From JAVBMJ01 sp031552535 (GTDB lineage Bacteria > Bacteroidota > Bacteroidia > Bacteroidales > Rikenellaceae), in the NCBI GenBank assembly GCA_031552535.1, contig JAVBMJ010000004.1, positions 1 to 64,000 on the forward strand: a stretch of DNA of 64,000 nucleotides, in the 5' to 3' direction. Within the stretch, counting starts at the first letter, position 1. The number at the start of each line of letters is the position of its first letter. This document shows positions 63,144 through 64,000 of the stretch, piece by piece. Both the position numbers and the translations under genes were made by a program. The notes under the pieces were generated by a model, which was given only the letters and a program-made list of their open reading frames with translations, made no database searches and was not told where the DNA came from.

Positions 63144-64000
63144 TTAAATCTTCGGCATGGACCCCACGCCCGATTTTATAACCTTCACCAGATTGAAGTC
63201 GCTGTCCATTAGCACTATATCCGCTGTCATGCCGGGGCGTATGGCTCCCAGGGTGTCGAGTCCCAACAGCCGGGCCTGATTCGACGAGGTGGCTTTCACG
63301 GCGTCTGGCAGCGAGACTCCCCACTCGGTGACGAGCCTTCGGAAACAGGAGTGCATCGTGGCGACGCTTCCCGCATAAGCCGAGCGGTCTTCGGTCCACG
63401 CCACCCCGTCTTCGACAAACACACGCACCCCGCCCAGGTCGTAAGCCTTGCCCGGTTCGGTGGCCAGGCCGGCGCAACGCATCGAGTCGGTGACCACAAT
63501 TATATCGTCCATCGTCTTGTTGTGGCGGATGAAATCCCAGATATATTTTGTTATATGGTGCCCGTCGGCGATAACTTCCACTGCTATGCCTGGAGTCATC
63601 AGCGCCATCTCTATCGTGCCCAGGTGTTTGCGCCCGTCACGCCGGCCAAATCCGGAAGTGACGCAATAGATGTGTGTGATGACCTTCACCCCGCGGCGGA
63701 ACGCCTCCTCGATTTCGTAATCCACGGCTTCGTCGTGGCCGCATGCCGGGATGATGCCCAGTGCCGACAGTTTGTCGAGAAATACTTTAGATTCGGGAGT
63801 ATGGTATGAAAAAGTAGCCATTGAGATCACCGGGCTGTATTTTTCGATCATCGCCATGCTTTCGGCCCCCGGAGCTATGCAGCATGCCGGGTTTTGTGCT
63901 CCGAGATTCTTGGCCGAAAGCCACGGCCCTTCGAGATGCAGCCCCAGGCAGCGCGCCTGCCGTCCTTCGCGGGCCAAACGCTCGTTCTCGAGTATGGCCG
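63144..64000 (-). CDS. nagA: N-acetylglucosamine-6-phosphate deacetylase, 5' end outside the window
   Basis: The C-terminal part, about 285 residues, of a NagA-like amidohydrolase is present. The frame runs open to the window edge; its first in-window start-like codon is a TTG at 63977, but coding clearly continues upstream. Motifs are HLEGPWLS, GHDEAVDYEIEEAFRRGVKVITHIY and the catalytic-Asp block VVTDSMRCAG. The family turns GlcNAc-6-phosphate into glucosamine-6-phosphate in the cytoplasm. The TH-(I/L)-(Y/F)-N-A-M block reads HIYCVTSGFG here, so a related substrate is possible. It implies that the PUL3 substrate contains GlcNAc. Confidence 0.85.
   Translation of the reverse strand, partial: AILENERLAREGRQARCLGLHLEGPWLSAKNLGAQNPACCIAPGAESMAMIEKYSPVISMATFSYHTPESKVFLDKLSALGIIPACGHDEAVDYEIEEAFRRGVKVITHIYCVTSGFGRRDGRKHLGTIEMALMTPGIAVEVIADGHHITKYIWDFIRHNKTMDDIIVVTDSMRCAGLATEPGKAYDLGGVRVFVEDGVAWTEDRSAYAGSVATMHSCFRRLVTEWGVSLPDAVKATSSNQARLLGLDTLGAIRPGMTADIVLMDSDFNLVKVIKSGVGSMPKI

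Overview
The window comes from a Bacteroidota genome, most likely a gut Bacteroidales member; an Alistipes/Rikenellaceae-like origin is my guess and is not proven. The signs are three SusC/SusD pairs, an ECF sigma/FecR pair, surface lipoproteins with acidic residues after the lipobox cysteine, many S1 sulfatases and GH92 enzymes, and promoters of the TTTG-n19-TAnnTTTG type with almost no Shine-Dalgarno sequences. No tRNA, rRNA, CRISPR array, transposase or integrase gene was recognised.

Region 1 (1-15478, minus strand) is a polysaccharide utilisation locus (PUL1) for N-glycans. It encodes a GH92 alpha-mannosidase, an ECF sigma factor, an MFS transporter, a small regulatory-domain protein, a FecR anti-sigma factor, an STN-containing SusC, SusD, a GH18 endo-beta-N-acetylglucosaminidase-type lipoprotein and two DUF1735 lipoproteins ending in an F5/8C or LamG domain. 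The layout recalls the high-mannose N-glycan locus of Bacteroides thetaiotaomicron that contains the GH18 enzyme BT3987. The SusC-STN, FecR and ECF sigma set should give substrate-triggered trans-envelope induction.

Region 2 (15852-20530) holds one unknown plus-strand lipoprotein and a partial F-type ATP synthase cluster with only c, b, delta and alpha. No a, gamma, beta or epsilon gene is adjacent, and the cluster is interleaved with short inverted repeats.

Region 3 (20530-36706) is a divergent PUL (PUL2) read from a central promoter region at 27812-28244. The minus arm is metallophosphoesterase, SusC, SusD and a GH99-like lipoprotein. The plus arm is a 1153-residue DUF5689/LTD surface protein, alkaline phosphatase, GH92 and a GH71/GH99-like protein. 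Two secreted phosphatases beside an alpha-mannosidase and GH99-like proteins suggest a phosphorylated mannose glycan as substrate; this is the best candidate for an undescribed system.

Region 4 (36780-46340) is mostly core genes: an ECF sigma factor overlapping a protein with an inner-membrane segment and a C-terminal beta-barrel (a Dma-type dual-membrane anti-sigma candidate), RpiB, a phosphopantetheinyl transferase, a CBM9-like protein, AroB, a lone sulfatase and SppA. Its intergenic spaces carry a family of short repeats, including a MITE-like element of about 177 bp.

Region 5 (46452-64000, minus strand) is PUL3, a tight operon running NagA-like deacetylase (cut by the window end), GH92, DUF4838 protein, F5/8C-GH92, three sulfatases, SusC, SusD. 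All sulfatases in the window carry Ser, not Cys, at the modified position. Both GH92 enzymes here have Gln where the other two have Glu in a specificity motif. PUL3 probably processes a sulfated, mannose- and GlcNAc-containing glycan. Taken together the window holds three separate systems for host- or yeast-type mannose glycans, with plain, phosphorylated and sulfated forms as the working hypothesis.
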